DNA from: Cryphonectria parasitica EP155
Lineage: Eukaryota > Ascomycota > Sordariomycetes > Diaporthales > Cryphonectriaceae
Reading direction: 5' to 3'
NCBI RefSeq assembly: GCF_011745365.1
Contig: NW_024468917.1
Coordinates: forward strand, 2,046,001-2,110,000
Length of the DNA stretch: 64,000 bases
The notes below the pieces were generated by a model, which did no database searches, was not told the DNA's origin, and was given only the letters and a program-made list of their open reading frames with translations. This document shows positions 32,414 through 43,246 of this stretch, piece by piece (position 1 is the first letter of the stretch; each line of letters starts with the position of its first letter). A program made the translations under genes and the position numbers.

Positions 32414-34875
32414 GGCCTATAGCCGAGGAAGAAAAGTAGTGAAGAGGAAGCCCCATGATGAAAGGTTGGTGCACTTTACGTGAAAAGTAGCAGCGTGGAC
32501 AAATGATGAGCAAGAAAGTGACGCTGCAGGGTGTCAAGGCCGTGGGTTGTACGACTCTGTGACTCGGTGGGAATCCTTACGCTCACGGGCTCCCCTCAGA
32601 GTCATGAAAGAATAAACAGCGAAATTGTGTACGCAGCAGGAAGGGCTCTGTGGCGAAATTTCTTTGGAGACAATCCGTTGAAACAAGACCAATATATGTA
32701 TTCATTTAGTATGTTGGAGAGAATTATGTAGCATTTCCACTGACTGCTGTGGTGCCAACAAGGATACCACATATGGCGCGTGACTATTTTTCAAGCCAAC
32801 CCAACTTTTTCGTGCCCTCAGCATCCTGAGAGCCCGGATATTTCAGATATCAACTAATGTTTGTAGAGAGGTGTTGACCAGACCAGACCCCCAGCTCGGC
32901 GTGCGGGCCATCTAAGTCAGCCAATCATAAGTCAACCACAGTAGTGCGTCCACCAGCATAGTCGAAGGATAGCATCTACCTGGAATCGTAGTGATATTAC
33001 CTAATGGAATAACCAAGATCGGTTGTAATATAATTTGCTTCGTTGTGACATTGATCTGCCTTCTGCTGGGAAAGTACCCGTCGCAACTAGGGAGGAAGAG
33101 GTTCGGTTGAATGGGTGCCATTTTCACGTTAGGCATGTAGCCTTTGCGTGTTGAGGTCCATCGCGTCCGCGTTCAAACTGTAAATTGTCCGAGGATAATA
33201 GCTGTTGTCCCAAATATGGATCTGGCAAATGAGATGCTAAAAGCGTAAGGGCCGCCAAAGGTTTTCACATTGGCCCACGAATGAATATCAGCTTCATCTG
33301 CTCCACTGGAGCTCAGCTCGAGGAGAACATTCTGGTATGCTCTTCCTCGAGATAGTTGCACACTTTTCCCATCCGGTCCCCTGGCCTTAGCCTGAACAGC
33401 GTTGACATTGAAAGGTCATCAGTGATGATGACCTGAGAATTGAGGCCCTGGGATTGACAGGTCGAGTATAGACAATATAAAGTTTCTGTCCAGAGCTGTG
33501 CACCTGGAATTTCGCCATGAATCATCATACCAAGCGATGCTTGTAAGTTGATATGAAAATAAATCTGGCCATGGAAGTGTTCTTCTTCCTCCAGTTGCAG
33601 ACCTAAAGCCAACTGAGTGGAATCATGATCACTCCAGATTCATCTTCAACCACCGTCCACCATGCACAAGAGGCTTGTGCACTGCCACTCGGCCCAAACC
33701 CCCCCCCCTTTCATGTGTGCAGCCCCCCTCCCGGTCACCGGGTGGTTTAGGGTGGCTGGGTTGCCAGGTAGATGGAACAAAGCCTTTGAGTTCGGCCCCC
33801 AAATAAAGGTAACAAGGCAAACTGACGCCTTATCTTGAAGTGGGAATTGCATCAAGCCATTCGCCCGACCAGTATGCTGAAAACCAGCATTAAAGTGCTC
33901 CTTTTGAGAGTACTGTAGTCGCGTGGCACGCTGTCACTCGACAACAAGCTTATGATAGGTGCAGCAGAAGCAACTAATGCCTGCAAGTAAGCAATAGTAC
34001 AGCAATAGTACGCCTGAGGAGAAATTAACTTGGAGAAAGAAAGCGGACTGATCAGGCAGCAGCGAAGAAGATTACTGCCTGATCAAAACCAGTCTGTTTT
34101 GTGTGATGTGACCGGAGGTGAAGGTCCTGATCAGAGACCGAAGAGGGATGAGGGAGGATGAATCAGCGACGTATGGCTGCTGGCGAGGCTACCGGAACAG
34201 TGATTCTTCCGGATCCGTGGGCAATGACATGATGAAGTGATTGTTGAAAGTAGAGTATGTGATGAAGGAGAATAAGAAGGGCCATCAAAAGGTTGAAGCC
34301 TCAAGATGATGAAGGTAGAATGACTGTGACAGGTCGATACCATCAACATTGTTTTTTTTTTGGGGGGGGGGGGGGGCGAAGGCGTAGCAATGTAGGAGCT
34401 GGTAATGAAGCTTGATCACCTTGATCAAAAACCCCAAGTCGCCGTGAGTGATGATGCTGCCCTGGGCCTCGGATGATGCAGCAGGTGGCAGCTGTAGACA
34501 TCGACAGTGTGTGTGATGCAGGCGGGGCAGCGAAAACAAAATATCTGTGCAAATAATGAGGTTGGGAACCAGACGATTGAGGCCACACCACTTAATGAAA
34601 TCAAGACAAGAATCTCTCACTTGAAGTTGCTCCATCGTAAATGCTGCTGTCGGGTTTGCTTGTAGATTGCAGGTGCGAACTGATGAAACAACACCCAATA
34701 GCAGCTGTGGGCGAATGATGAGAGCATGGATGAACTGGTGGAAGACCTGAGTTGACCTGATAGATGGGTGAGGGAGTATTTATTCAAGACTGAAAGTGTT
34801 GTAAGTCTCCTTGAAGCGTGGACCGGTATATGTACGACAAATACCGGCATATCTAGTGTCCCTCCTCCGGGCACG

Positions 34876-34908
34876 CTTCGGTCCCGACCATACTTCGGTC
34901 CCGACCAT
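34876..34908. repeat. Two tandem copies of a 16-base unit containing CGGTCCCG
   Basis: CTTCGGTCCCGACCAT occurs at 34876-34891 and again at 34893-34908, identical and one base apart. Each copy contains CGG and CCG half-sites facing each other, like sites for Zn2Cys6 regulators, but that function is inference. Confidence 0.7.
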
Positions 34909-35458
34909 GCACGGCATCACGAGTACGATGATTATCACCGAGAGTAAACGGAATGAGAACGGTTATGAAACGGAGATTGATTAATGACGATGTCTAGGTA
35001 AGATGCCAAGTCAATTCAGAGCAGATGTTCCGTCCGAACATAACTTTGAGTACTAAAGTAGGTAGTAGCAACTGAGTAGGAATGCAATTAGCATGTATAC
35101 GATGTTAAGCCATGTTCGTGTAATAAATGCGATGAATTCACACGCGCCTGGGTTCTCCTGGGCCACCCCACAAACGGTAAGTGTATATCGACATTCAAGG
35201 CTGGACACAAGAATTTCACTCAAGACTGAAGCACAGGCGTTTCGCCAGAGGCCCAGAGTTGAAATCTGAGCCTTGCCCCGACTAGACCCTCTCTAGAGAA
35301 GGGCCCACTGTAGGGCTCCTGACTGTACTGATGGCTTGTGAGCGAGGGAGTGCCATTGATACAGACTACCTCGTGGATGAAAACCGGCTTGGGCAGAGGA
35401 GCCGTGCCGTGCGCAAGAGGTGGTTGCTGATCCGGTGCACCCGGCTTACTGCTGATGA

Positions 35459-35561
35459 AACGGAGCGTTTTGAGATATGCTGAAGGGGTCCGATATCACC
35501 ATGTGGCACTGCCAATAGAACGTAGAGTTTTCAGATACACTGAAAATTGGCACCATGTGGC
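35459..35561. repeat. Imperfect tandem duplication, about 60-base period
   Basis: The first copy starts ACGGAGCGTTTTGAGATAT and ends CACCATGTGGCA. The second starts ACGTAGAGTTTTCAGATAC and ends CACCATGTGGCT. They share most positions over two blocks, with a different spacer inside each. Confidence 0.65.
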
Positions 35562-35675
35562 TCATTTAATTTATACATAAATTTGTAGCAGCCTCAGGCA
35601 CAAAATTGGAAGGACACCCCCTTGTGAGCAAGAACCCTACGATCCAAGCCTCTGTCCAACAGCTACACCCAGCTC

Positions 35676-36920
35676 CTACCAGGAGTAAAACGGTCGCTGT
35701 GCATAGACAGGTCTGTTAGGCAGGTGGACCCAGGGTCCTTGACGGTACTCCTTCGCCTTCTTCTCCTCGTACTCCCGAAGTCGTGACTTCTCCTCCTTGA
35801 GGCGGATCGTGATACCTGTAGAAAATGGTCAGTCGTGGACCATCAACGAGGGCAGACGAGACCTACTAGCTTGTGGCATTTTGATGATATCCGTTCGGCC
35901 TCTGGCCCTGTAGTTCGGCCTCTTGCCTCTCCACGGGCCGCGATTCACCCATGCTTCGTGGACATACATCCTCGTTGGGTCAACAATGTCCACCCACTTG
36001 CCATGCCTTTCATCCCTCACAGTCTTCTTCTCTGTCTCACCAGGCACGAATTCCCCGCTGACCTTGCCAAGGCCCATACCCCTTTCCACGACAGCCTTGT
36101 CCCTCGCCAGCTCCAACTCATACAGAACCTCCTTGGCGAACTTCTTCTTGGAGAACTTCATCTGTGTTCTCGCCTCCTCTAGCGTCTTGCCACTGATTTG
36201 CCTAGCCAGGTGCATCAGCTTCTTGTAGCTGGTCGCCAACCAAGGACTCTTGGACAGCGCCTCCCTCTCCGTTCTCTTCAACCTCTCCTCGCGCGTCTCC
36301 TTCCCCTTGACGTCCAGCGCACGGGTGACGTGTCTTATCACCATCTTGCGCTCCCACCTCCGCCTGCTCCGGGGGTCAGGATCCACCGCATGCCGCACGT
36401 GGTCGACCAACAGCGACGCGCCCATGTCGGACTCGCGGGTCTTGGGCTTGGTACCTTCCTGCTGCTCATCCAATCCCTCCTCCACGCCGGCTTCGCCATC
36501 CGCAGGAATGTTCTTGAGGTCCTCGTCGAAGATGGACTGCGACTCGAGACGCGTCTGGGTCATGCGCCCGCGCAGGTTCTGCTCGACCTCTTGGCGGTCT
36601 TCAGACTTGGTCAGGTCGCCCAGGGCGGATTTGTGCAGGTCGGAGGGCTTTTGCCGGTTGATGAGGCCGCGGGCAGCGTGGGTGATGCGCTTGCTATGTC
36701 TATTGGTGGCATGACGGGCCTGAGAGGGGATGAGCACGAAACTGCGCGGGATCGACGAGGCGGCGCTGGGTGTGAGGATCGTTGGGCGGAGGGTTTTGAG
36801 GATCGTCGGAGCTGAGTACGGTCAGTTCATGATTTGGTCCCAGATAGTGTGTGTGCATATGGTATTATGCATGCTCGTACCGTTCCCAAGAACCCTCCTT
36901 GATGGAAGGTGTAGGCTCAT
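35676..36920 (-). CDS. mrpl22: Mitochondrial large-subunit ribosomal protein uL22m (3 exons, 374 aa)
   Basis: Minus-strand exons 36920-36881, 36811-35867 and 35815-35676. Both introns are GT-AG (69 and 51 bp), and the join gives 374 residues. The N-terminus (MSLHLPSRRVLGNAPTILK, then Arg/Ser-rich) is a mitochondrial targeting sequence spanning the first splice site. The conserved uL22 core starts near LMHLARQISGKTLEEARTQM, continues with KKFAKEVLYELELARDKAV, and carries the long hairpin toward the exit tunnel in YVHEAWVNRGPWRGKRPNYR and ARGRTDIIKMPQASITIRL. The C-terminal extension KEYRQGPWVHLPNRPVY is typical of fungal mitoribosomes. The 40-base first exon and the tiny last intron are easily missed but are required to obtain start and stop. 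Confidence 0.93.
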
Positions 36921-37214
36921 TTTGAGTGTAGGCTTGACACTGGTGAGCCTCGCAAAACCAAGCTGGAGCTGTCATTCGACCCATGAAGGCATCAAAAAGT
37001 TCTGGAGCTCCCCCATCCTGGCCGGGCTGGGCCGGCAACGCTGCTGACATAATCCATCTTTCCGCACCACGTGATTCGTTCTTGCCTGGGCAGGCCAAGC
37101 TCCGCCGAAAGGAAACATCAGGTCATTTTCTTTTGACGACAACGATCTTGTGAAGCTCTCGCCGGCCACGAAATCTCCACTCCCGACCTCTCAAAACTCC
37201 TAAAATCAGACATC
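36921..37214. promoter_or_regulatory. Putative bidirectional promoter, uL22m and Cox9
   Basis: Only 294 bases separate two divergent start codons, both of nuclear genes for mitochondrial proteins. The stretch must hold both 5' leaders and promoters, so shared regulation is plausible. No TATA box is obvious. Confidence 0.6.
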
Positions 37215-37702
37215 ATGGCAGTTCAACCGATTGTTGGCGTACGTTTCACCTTGCCGGCTGGCCCGGGAGATGCCCAATTGCTCTCGGGAGAGGGGGCGTC
37301 CAAAGAATGACGTGAAGGAGTGCAGATGAGCTGACCTTGTTCTTTTCCGGCTGCAGATGCTCCGTCGGGGCCTCATCACTGATCTCGGTATTGCGCTGGG
37401 TATGTAACCTCTTCGTTCGCTGTCAAAGAGCCACTTTCAGGAGCTGCGCTGCTTGCCTGGTGAGCTGGTAAATGCGGGCTATGACGAACTTGAGCTGATT
37501 GCTGGCACAGGACTTGGCTTTGCTATGGGCAACGTTTTCTGGTACGATATTCTCGAATCGGGCGAGCGAAATGCGGAACTCTCAATACGGCGGCAAGATC
37601 TAACAATTGATACACAGGTACGGCTTCCACATGCCACGCACGCACGCCCGCGACAACTACTACAAGAATCTCGAGGACGAGCGCGCATCCCGACAGGGTT
37701 GA
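37215..37702 (+). CDS. cox9: Cytochrome c oxidase subunit VIIa (Cox9 type), 60 aa in 4 exons
   Basis: Exons 37215-37238, 37357-37399, 37511-37541 and 37618-37702; introns of 118, 111 and 76 bp, all GT-AG. The spliced 60-residue product reads MAVQPIVG, MLRRGLITDLGIALG, LGFAMGNVFW and YGFHMPRTHARDNYYKNLE, matching the small fungal complex IV subunit: a basic N-terminus, a single inner-membrane helix (about residues 14-34) and a charged C-terminal helix toward the intermembrane space. It is a nuclear structural subunit of cytochrome oxidase. No single exon shows the protein, so it is invisible without splicing. Start 37215 gives the family's usual length. Confidence 0.92.
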
Positions 37703-39061
37703 AGAAAATGAGGGAATACGTTGGGAATGGGCGGAAGGGGGAATGCGTGGCTCACAGGCCTTTGTGTACATTGGGGCGAAGGGCCAGGATGTCGAGTACG
37801 ATGCATAGAATCTGGGTACCCGGGCGGGTGTTTCGATACGCATAGACGAGGCAGACAATGACATTGGTTCATTTATGAAGAGCTTTGAGGGTGTGATAAT
37901 GCATTTTCACCGGTCTATTTATTCCCTGATCCCCGCGAGTATGAGCAGGGGGAGCAATCTTGTTCTGCCGGCTGCTCCATCTTGTCAGCGCCAGTGTTGA
38001 GACACCATGATGCTATCGCGCTGCGGCAATGAGTTGAACCTCCTCTAGGTTCCCTTCAGTATTTCCCGCCCCTCAAATGGCAGTCACAGGTCTTGGCTTC
38101 CATATTTCATTGCCTAACAAATGATACTTGACGCATTCGACGACATCCAGTCTTGGAGCGATCGTCAGGTCGCGGTGATGACTCGCTTGAGGAAGATGAG
38201 TCGGAGATAGTAGTGTCTTTGGAGCCGGGTTTGGCTGTGTCTTCTTTGTATAGATCAAAGACATGATAGACTCTTCCTGCTTGACGTCCTCCTGGTTGCT
38301 GTGCCCCCCCTCAACCCAGCATGTGCCTAGTCCAGATCATACATTTTCGCAGATGCCTCTGGATTTGAAATCGCTAACCTCCAGGCCAAATGATCAGACT
38401 CAAGGATCAGGCGGCCTCGACTCTGCATAGGTATCTCGTGTTCATTGCTGCTTCTCTTGAGAGCAAACGCGTTCGTTGGGGGCAAGAGTCCCTTGCACAC
38501 AAGGGGAACCACAAACATTAAAACCCGTCATTTGGCGATGTTCAGTCTGAAGGGAAATAATCGGTCTTGTTGCCATCATGCCAGTGGGTTGTGGTTCTGT
38601 GCTTAGCTTGAGCGTCTGTCGGTGTGGCGGTGGGGGTTTCCTGGCTTTCCCAGGCCGTTGTCTCGACCATAAAAGTGCCCTTTTTGTCATTACATCTGAG
38701 CATGACCAGTCAGCCAGATTTTCCCGTCTCAACATTTCATCTCTCCCTTTGAGGGACTACACTGATCATCACAACCACATCAAGCTTCTCTGCATTGAAA
38801 GTCTGGGCGGCAAGTCTCACCTCCTGAACCATCTTTCAACTGGGTAGCACCGTACGCGGCTGTCTCGCTGGTTGGGGTGGTCAACCTGACAGCTGTACTG
38901 CAGCAGACTCAACAGCTCGCAAGCCCTGAGGTCGATATCTTTACCCTTTTCGGTCTTGCGCTTCTTTCCATCGAGGTTGATCTGAATCTCCAGCGGCAAC
39001 TGAGAAGCTGGAAAGGTGTGACACGGCGGCGTCATTTTTCAGAGGCCAAAGTCAAACCAAG
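37703..39061. other. Intergenic region
   Basis: About 1.36 kb with the Cox9 3' region at its left end. No supported gene. The last 200 bases before 39062 may be the old promoter of the recombinase-like remnant. Confidence 0.45.
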
Positions 39062-40249
39062 ATGGCTGAGGCTACGACGGGTCGACGAATGCTCAGTCAA
39101 GTCGAGGAGACGAATCTTGATGAGGTACGTTATTGCATACGATTTGCCTTTGCTGGTGGCTTAATTCAGGATGCTTTTTGATGGTTGGCCTGCTGCAGAT
39201 GTTCGGAGCATCATGCGTACCCAAGCATCCCCCACGAAGGCCTCAAAAAGCTGTCATGGCTTATCGGCGATAAGGAGTGGTAGTCGTCAGCCCCTGCTCC
39301 TCAAACTCCAATCCCCAACTTTTGTGCTGCCGTCACTACACGAACAGCCATTGGCACTCTTCTCAGGAGAGCACGAGTTTTTTTTTTTAGTATGCTGATC
39401 GTCTAGTCTCAGATTCTGAGAGCGCTCCGCACGAGCCTCAATTCAACGTCACCCCGTCCTCTCCCAGCCGATCTTGCTCCGACAAGCAACAGTCACGCCT
39501 TATCTGCTCCATTGGTGGCCAAGGTCAAGACCTACCCTATCCAGGATCTTGACAAGCTCGTGACTCGTCATCATAGGGTGACTCGGTCCGCTCGGTTGGC
39601 CCTGACTGGGAGGCAGCTGCCTCTGATATATTTATTGGTGGCCACCCTCATTACCCCTCCTCACAACAAAGCAGTTGTCGTGGTCGACACGGACAATAAA
39701 TTCGACATCACAAGCGTTCTCCAATGCGCCCCTCACGGAAGCCCTCTGGCTCGGTCGCGGGCACTCCGCCAAGGAGCTTTTGCACAGCAATACAACGAGG
39801 ATGACCGGTCCCCAGGCCCGCACCGAGACAATGTCTCACACACAAACGGCGGAAATGTGACTCTGGAGGACCTCAAGCATGTCCACGTCTACCGCACAGC
39901 TCGTGGTTCTATCTCCCACGTTCGGGATGTGCTCAACTCAGCCGAACACTACATGATCTATTCAAACCATGCATCTGCTACTCGCGAGTGGTGGGGTACC
40001 ATTGTCATCGGCGGCGGCGGCAGCAGCAGCAGCAGCAGCAGCAGCCCAGCGCCCGTCGGGTCAGGGCAGGCAGATGTAACCACTGGCCGGAATGGCTGGT
40101 TACGTGTGAATAGGAAGGTACCACGCAGGTTTCCCGTTGGGATGAGCATCGAGGAGGCACTGGTGGAGCGAGATCAGCGCCGACGTGCGGCCGACGCAGC
40201 CGGGTTCAAGGCGACATGCATCTGGGGAAGTCTCACCTTCAATCAGTGA
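39062..40249 (+). pseudogene. RAD51/XRCC2-like recombinase remnant with frame breaks
   Basis: ATG 39062 opens MAEATTGRRMLSQVEETNLDE, followed by a good donor at 39125. Beyond it, coding-like text appears in different frames: PSIPHEGLKKLSWLIGDKEW, then QPLLLKLQSPTFVLPSLHEQ, and finally one open frame from 39407 to the stop at 40249. That last frame carries a Walker-B-like strand (KAVVVVDTDNKFDI), KHVHVYRTARGSISHVRDVL and TREWWGTIVIGGG, and ends with FPVGMSIEEALVERDQRRR and FKATCIWGSLTF, a layout like fungal Rad51-like/XRCC2 proteins. The Walker A GKT expected before YLLVATLI is not readable (LTGRQLPL instead). Several frame changes without usable introns suggest decay. An unusual intron pattern could still rescue parts of it. 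The family call is from memory. Confidence 0.5.
40009..40048 (+). repeat. GGC/AGC trinucleotide repeat
   Basis: About four GGC then eight AGC triplets in the frame of the recombinase-like remnant, read as Gly then Ser. Confidence 0.85.
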
Positions 40250-40342
40250 GACCGAGGGGGGCCGCCACGGCGCTGGGAAGCTCAACGAAGGGCAGAGTCA
40301 TCCTCGCACACCCGACAACCGTCGTGGTCCTGGCGCCGATAA

Positions 40343-41020
40343 TCAGTGAAACCCCGTGGGCCGAACCACTTCCACACCTATTTCCCCCGGAAGGACGGAT
40401 CCACCAGCGAAGTGGAGGTGGACATTTCCCCCAAAAGTCCCCAGGAGATCATCAAGAGGCTGTTACATATCGCAGAGGAGAGGTGGGTCCAGGAGGAAAC
40501 CTGGAAATCGAGGCCTTGACTCGCGCCATTGCCAGGGGGTGGTGTGTCACAGGTTGGAAGACGTGATAACTCCTCGCGCACCCTCGGTCCACCCCTCCTC
40601 TATTGTGTACCATGTACATGCAGCAATCCGTACGAAGTTGACTACGCCGATATCACCCATCTTGGCGAAATTTCCGACGCTGATCCGTCTATCAGGACCC
40701 CTGGACCCTGGGCGCATTCTCTTGCTGCAAAGTCAAACCAACCTGAGTGCCAATGCGATCAACCGGACAAACTCAATTGTTTGCCAACAGCGCACTCGTG
40801 TGGATTGGACGGCAAGGAACGGCCTTTATCTTCGCACGGATCTTCAGGCGGTACGGGTCCTCGTGGACCATTGGTGTTCCGGCCATTGGCTACGTATTTG
40901 CCCGTGAATTATGGGGATGTCGTCACCATGCGGGTCTACACGGAACTTGACTGCATCAAGGCCCATGGGGAAATGGGGTCACCAAGGGAGACAGTGATAC
41001 CAACTGTACAGTACAGTTAA
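40343..41020 (+). pseudogene. Second frameshifted coding remnant, family not recognised
   Basis: Three coding-like segments lie in order but in different frames. At 40343-40519: HFHTYFPRKDGSTSEVEVDI and SPQEIIKRLLHIAEERW, then a stop. At about 40747-40915, another frame: QLFANSALVWIGRQGTAFIF and RRYGSSWTIGVPAIGYVFAR ending ELWG. At once after it, a third frame: GDVVTMRVYTELDCIKAHGE to the stop at 41020. The change between ELWG and GDVV is a one-base slip with no room for an intron. Codon use in these segments is gene-like, so an ancestral gene that has decayed is the simplest reading. I do not know the family. Confidence 0.45.
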
Positions 41021-43246
41021 CCTGGCTGTCTATTTGCACACGTTTCGAAATCCCGAAGAGAGCAGCTCACAACCTTTTTGTTTCTAGACGGCTCAGTCAG
41101 GCACGCTTTGAATTAGGGCCTTCAGAGCGCCGGCCATTCGGGAACTCCAGCGAAAAGTTTCCATGGTCATCATCGCCTTGAGTTTCCAGACACCTGCCGT
41201 GCACTTACCTCCCTCCCACAACAAAGCGTGCACTGACTATATTGCGACATTGATGATCCTCGAGTGGGCGCGGGCAGAGCATGTCAGCACTATGCAGAAG
41301 CCAAGCGGATCAATGCAACTTGCAGCCGGCGGATTACAGGTCAGCAGCGGTCAAGAGGCTACCATGGACATGGGCGTTTTCTTGTTCGCCAGCATGCAAC
41401 ATCTCTGACTCCTTCTGCCTACCATGTTCGGACACCTGCATATTCACATGCAATCTCAACAGGCTGTGTCACAACTGCAGGTCCACTGCGTCTGTTGTCA
41501 TGGTTCTTTTTTCTGATCGGATCTCCAAAGTCTTACTCGTGTACGCGGGGAATGACAAAGAGTCGATACCGCAGGCCCCGAATCCGAAGGAAGACCAAAA
41601 TTGCCGAGACAAGATCCGACGGCCCTGCCTTGCAAAGCGTGCCGCTCAAAGAATTAACCGTCAAGGAGGCCTAGAACGGGGTTGATCGCTGGAAAACACG
41701 GCCTGCCCGGCAACGGGTCGAGCGTGGTTCATGGGCCATCCACTTGCCGATGTGGATACTGGCGTTCTCTATCCATCCACCGTCTAGATCCGCACTGACG
41801 TCATCTGTCTGGCATACTTTTGTGTCGACTGTTGCCAGTACTTCCCAAAATGATCCTCCCTGCATATGCCTGTGTATGCATGCACATTCAAATTCTCGCA
41901 CTTTCAAGGAAGTCTTCTTGGAGCACAGACACGACCTGTCATACGAGCATTCGCAAGAGGATGCGTGTGATGGTGGGTGGTGCAGGTGAAAATACGGTCA
42001 GTCGTCATAGAGCATGTGAGATTTCCTCTGGCAGCCAATCGCACCGGCACGATCACTATCTACTAGTCCAATGAGCGCAAGACGTCAAACCGTTCAGAGA
42101 CGCACCTTGTTGAGCATTCCTGGATTGTGTGGTAGGGTTCGGTAGTTTTCGCGAACATCAACGAAAACTCACCATAGAACCGTTGCAAAGAGCCGTAGGA
42201 GATAGTCTTTTTCTTCGTTCTTTAATTTTTTTCTTTTTTCTTTCCCTCTATTTCTTTTCCCTTGGCTTTTCTCTCGCCACCTCACCTGGATCTATGATCA
42301 TCACGTTTTCAGGCAATTCGATCAGCGCCTGGACTGCTCTGATTCCACGCCCAGGCAAATGAATGGCGACAAGTTCTGCACGGAAACGAATGAATCGAGC
42401 CTTTTCTAGTTGGTGCCTTCACATCTTGGCACCCAGGTTGTACTAGGTTCATGAAAATCTCTTCAGCCGCACTAAACCCAAAATAATCAAACTTGTCTCG
42501 CATAAAACCGTGCAAGATATGGGCACAATCAACCCATGGTCTACCTGGTCAGTCGGGCTTTCTCGAAGCCTGGCTTACGTGCAGAGCTTATCTTTTTTAC
42601 CATTCCCTATCATGTTTGAGGGGTCTTTTTTTTCTTATTCATGTCAGAGCCGCCGAGAGGCTGAGGCGAAGTACTGTGGGGGGGGGGGGGACCTGATTAT
42701 ATCCCGCAAGGATGGTACCTCGTCATAGGACAATATACCTAGTTTTAACCATGGATGGCATCATGATGTTGGCGACTGGGTTCAGACCCGTCAAACTCGC
42801 TTTTGGATACGTATCTTTTTACTAATGAGGCAGTGTGGGCAATAGTTTCCTTGTGTTCTGTACCGTAGTATCTACTACATCCAACAGGGTGGGTAGGTAC
42901 ATGGGCTCTTGGTTTACTTGTCCGTCATATCTACAGTCCCACAAATTTACACTGAGTGTACAGTGTACAACTTTGTCCTTTTTTTGGTCTCTTTTGAAGC
43001 CAGAGCTGGGTTGAGCGATCCTCAAAGACAACGTCCTCCCCGTCTGTCTTCCCAGCACTTGCGAGTTCTCGACTGTATAAGTATCCGGAAAGGTCCCATC
43101 TTTTCTTTTCCAACTCGGCTTGGTGAGGCCCTTCAATCCCCTCATGCTTTCATTTTCCTTTCCATACCACGACTTGTCTCCTTCGCCTTGATCTTCCCCG
43201 TGTTCCCCATCTTTTCCCCCAGACTCTCCCACATCTCTCTGCAAAC
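41021..43246. other. Intergenic region
   Basis: About 2.2 kb with no supported gene. It contains a run of 13 G at 42678-42690 and T/C-rich tracts near 42210-42260. From about 43080 to 43240 the plus strand is pyrimidine-rich (CCTTTTCTTT-type blocks), fitting the leader of the HAD hydrolase gene. Confidence 0.5.

Larger units (their letters stand above)
32414..35675. other. Long intergenic region
   Basis: About 3.3 kb with no gene I can defend. It contains C and G homopolymers (10 C at 33699-33708; 10 T then 15 G at 34352-34376), two copies of a 16-base unit at 34876-34908, and an imperfect tandem duplication at 35459-35561. Some minus-strand stretches around 33.2-33.6 and 34.3-34.7 kb look weakly coding, with possible splice sites, but no family is recognisable. 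Confidence 0.4.

Noticed and set aside
33173..33612. Two overlapping minus-strand frames that might be exons
   Set aside because: Some peptide text looks plausible, but no consistent set of splice sites or start was found.
35215..35300. Possible tRNA-like sequence with GAGTTGAAATCT
   Set aside because: No acceptor stem or anticodon arm can be folded around it. No tRNA gene was found anywhere in the window.
40915..40925. Possible programmed frameshift at ELWG/GDVV
   Set aside because: No slippery heptamer or stimulatory hairpin is seen, and the upstream part of the same remnant is broken too, so decay is simpler.
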